The position numbers were made by a program, and so were the translations under genes. 64,000 nucleotides of DNA from Hymenolepis diminuta (taxonomy: Eukaryota; Platyhelminthes; Cestoda; Cyclophyllidea; Hymenolepididae): NCBI GenBank assembly GCA_900708905.1, contig CAADRB010000066.1, forward strand, positions 137,550-201,549. The letters are read 5' to 3'. Positions 62,272-64,000 of this stretch are shown piece after piece (positions within the stretch are counted from its first letter, which is position 1; each line of letters opens with the position of its first letter). Below the pieces are notes generated by a model. The model saw nothing but the letters and a program-made list of their open reading frames with translations, was not told where the DNA came from and searched no databases.

Positions 62272-62707
62272 GCTGAGTGCTTTGGGAATTTTAAGATCTG
62301 TAAGCCAGAAAGAAGAAAAATACAAGTTCTCGTTGTTAAAGCAAAAACTTATTACAGCTGAACTCGAATTCTGTACAGTTTAACATAGTCCACATTAATT
62401 TGCATAAAAATATAAGAGTAAATCGTTATTTCAATAATAATGGAAAGGAAATATAAAGTATTGATTTCATCGGGGAAAAATATTCAGTAATAATTCATAA
62501 TTATATCTTCCCTTCACGAAGACCATCACCCTTTTCAATACTTCTTGTGTTCCCAGACTCTCTATAGTTGCACACCAGGTCACCAGCCCCCACACGCCCA
62601 TTTGCTATCATTTATGCCCTGATCTAGGCCTCTTTAATTTTCTCACACAACGCCCTTAGTAACCACTCCACCTTTTTGGTCTATATGCTTAGCACTTCTT
62701 CCTTTAC

Positions 62708-62733
62708 CCTGCTGTCACAGCGAAGACAGCAGG
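62708..62733 (+). repeat. 9-bp inverted repeat (CCTGCTGTC / GACAGCAGG)
   Basis: A perfect 9-bp stem with an 8-nt loop in otherwise pyrimidine-rich, then AT-rich, sequence. No gene is nearby. Confidence 0.4.
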
Positions 62734-62739
62734 AAAAAG

Positions 62740-64000
62740 AACGTTTAGCTTACAGAATATTTAAGGATAAATAAAATATCCTAATTGCTAATTCTCCTTT
62801 TAATTAAATTTTAAATATTTAATGCACCATATTTGGATTATCAATAAGTTAAAAGAGGGGATACATTATAAATGACAACAGCAGCGAAAATAAAACAAAT
62901 GCTTTGTGAATAATATTGATTTCTGTGAGAGCGAAAGGCATTTGTATTTTGGATGAAAGTTCGAATTCCAGTTTGTCATTTCTTTTAGTACGATTATTCA
63001 CGGTCATCTCTCCATTTTCCCCAAAACCACAGCATTTTTCATTGAGTAGTCAAAATTTTCGGTCAAATTTGACGAATGTATTAATTAAAGTCATCGGAAA
63101 ATATAAATTTTAAGTTTTAGTTTTAAAGTGTATGAGTATATGAAGACTTTTCCTTTTATTAGTAAGACTTATGGTAATAATTTTTCTTGATTTCATTTCG
63201 ACCGAATTCTCCGATAACGAGGAATAGTTGTCTCTTTTCTGGAAGCCTTAATTTTCAAGACAACATTTTTACTTTGGGAACCCCAGATAATTAGAACAGT
63301 AAGCGCTATAACATTCGAATTTTTTAGTATTAGTTGAAATTAAGGGGACAACTCAACCATTTGAACTACTTCAAAAGATCCCTTATGGGTCCTCCTGACG
63401 TCACTTGATAAGGTTGGAGTAAAGTGTAGTCAATTTGAAGCGTTAATTTAATCAATGACAGGAAGAGAGAGATAAAATCATAAATGAGATATAAAATGCA
63501 AACTCTAGTTATTAATATATGTGGAATGCGCAACTATGACAAAACTTTAAAAAGGAATTTGGCCTTCAAGGATCACTGATTTTAGAAGAGACTAGCAGCT
63601 TTGTATTTTATTTCATCTCTTCTTCAGTCAAGCGAATCTAATCTATACCATTATTTACTACGACAACACGATGGTTGCGACAACCAGATATCTAAGAAGA
63701 AAGACGGAGTGAACTATAGGTGCAGGTAATGTGGTGGAATAAGTTTAATCAAGTTGGTTACTAGCCATGTAGATGATATAATTAGGGTATGGTAATTATA
63801 CCAATACAAAGCCACCAGTATCTATCAGCTCTGATCTTCTGTCAAAAAAGAATAAATAATCCTAGAAATTCGGAAATCCCGAATTCACCAAATACGTTCC
63901 ATGGGTCATTCTTAATGCCACCGTATGGAAAGTACACATGAATAATACCACTCGATAAATACTCGCAGAGTTTGATAAGTTTCAATGATCACTTTTGTCT
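62740..64000. other. right end of window, no gene seen
   Basis: AT-rich, stop-dense on both strands. A frame at 62916-63113 has no recognisable motif. Nothing supports a gene, an RNA gene or a named repeat. Confidence 0.35.

Noticed and set aside
1..64000. CRISPR arrays, bacterial operons, rRNA, phage or integrated virus
   Set aside because: No regularly spaced repeats, no rRNA-like segments and no viral coding motifs were seen; gene structure is intron-rich and eukaryotic throughout.

Overview
This window reads as metazoan nuclear DNA, most likely from a parasitic flatworm (tapeworm or fluke). The evidence is very AT-rich intergenic and intronic sequence, animal-specific multi-exon genes (Van Gogh/Strabismus, eEF2 kinase, tektin, MEMO1), and a two-class intron pattern in which 28-45 nt introns sit beside introns of several kb. 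The species cannot be named from sequence alone. No bacterial, viral, CRISPR or operon-type content was found.

Layout. (1) 847-8996, minus: complete eukaryotic elongation factor 2 kinase, 7 exons, 840 codons. (2) 9-14 kb: repeat-rich spacer with several dispersed short repeats and a probable small unidentified minus-strand gene (11979 to about 12430). (3) 14017-15377, plus: a compact tektin with three 30-36 nt introns, convergent with (4) 15507-23981, minus: complete splicing factor SYF1/XAB2, 14 exons, 875 codons. (5) 24-31 kb: gene-poor, with diverged repeats and a decayed LINE reverse-transcriptase tail. (6) 31095-33273, minus: complete MEMO1, 8 exons, 295 codons, including a 28-nt intron and a stop-free 45-nt intron. 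It lies head to head, 459 bp away, with (7) 33733-47174, plus: a complete Vang-like planar-polarity gene, 4 exons, 781 codons. (8) 47673-49104: a dead mariner (DD34D) with both terminal repeats and a TA target duplication. It is interrupted by a 90-N assembly gap whose flanks carry the same 33 bp. (9) 49-64 kb: mostly non-coding, with SINE-like and other dispersed repeats, one insertion flanked by 14-bp direct repeats, and two unidentified candidate exons.

The genes are unrelated housekeeping, cytoskeletal and polarity genes and do not form a pathway. Exon joins were derived by hand: every intron used obeys GT-AG, and reading-frame phase adds up exactly to the stop for eEF2K, tektin, SYF1, MEMO1 and VANGL. 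The less ordinary content is the very short introns, the lineage-altered motifs (tektin signature, Vang C-terminus), the probably false gap inside mariner, several uncatalogued short repeat families, and a stop/start-overlapping ORF pair at 55172-55176.
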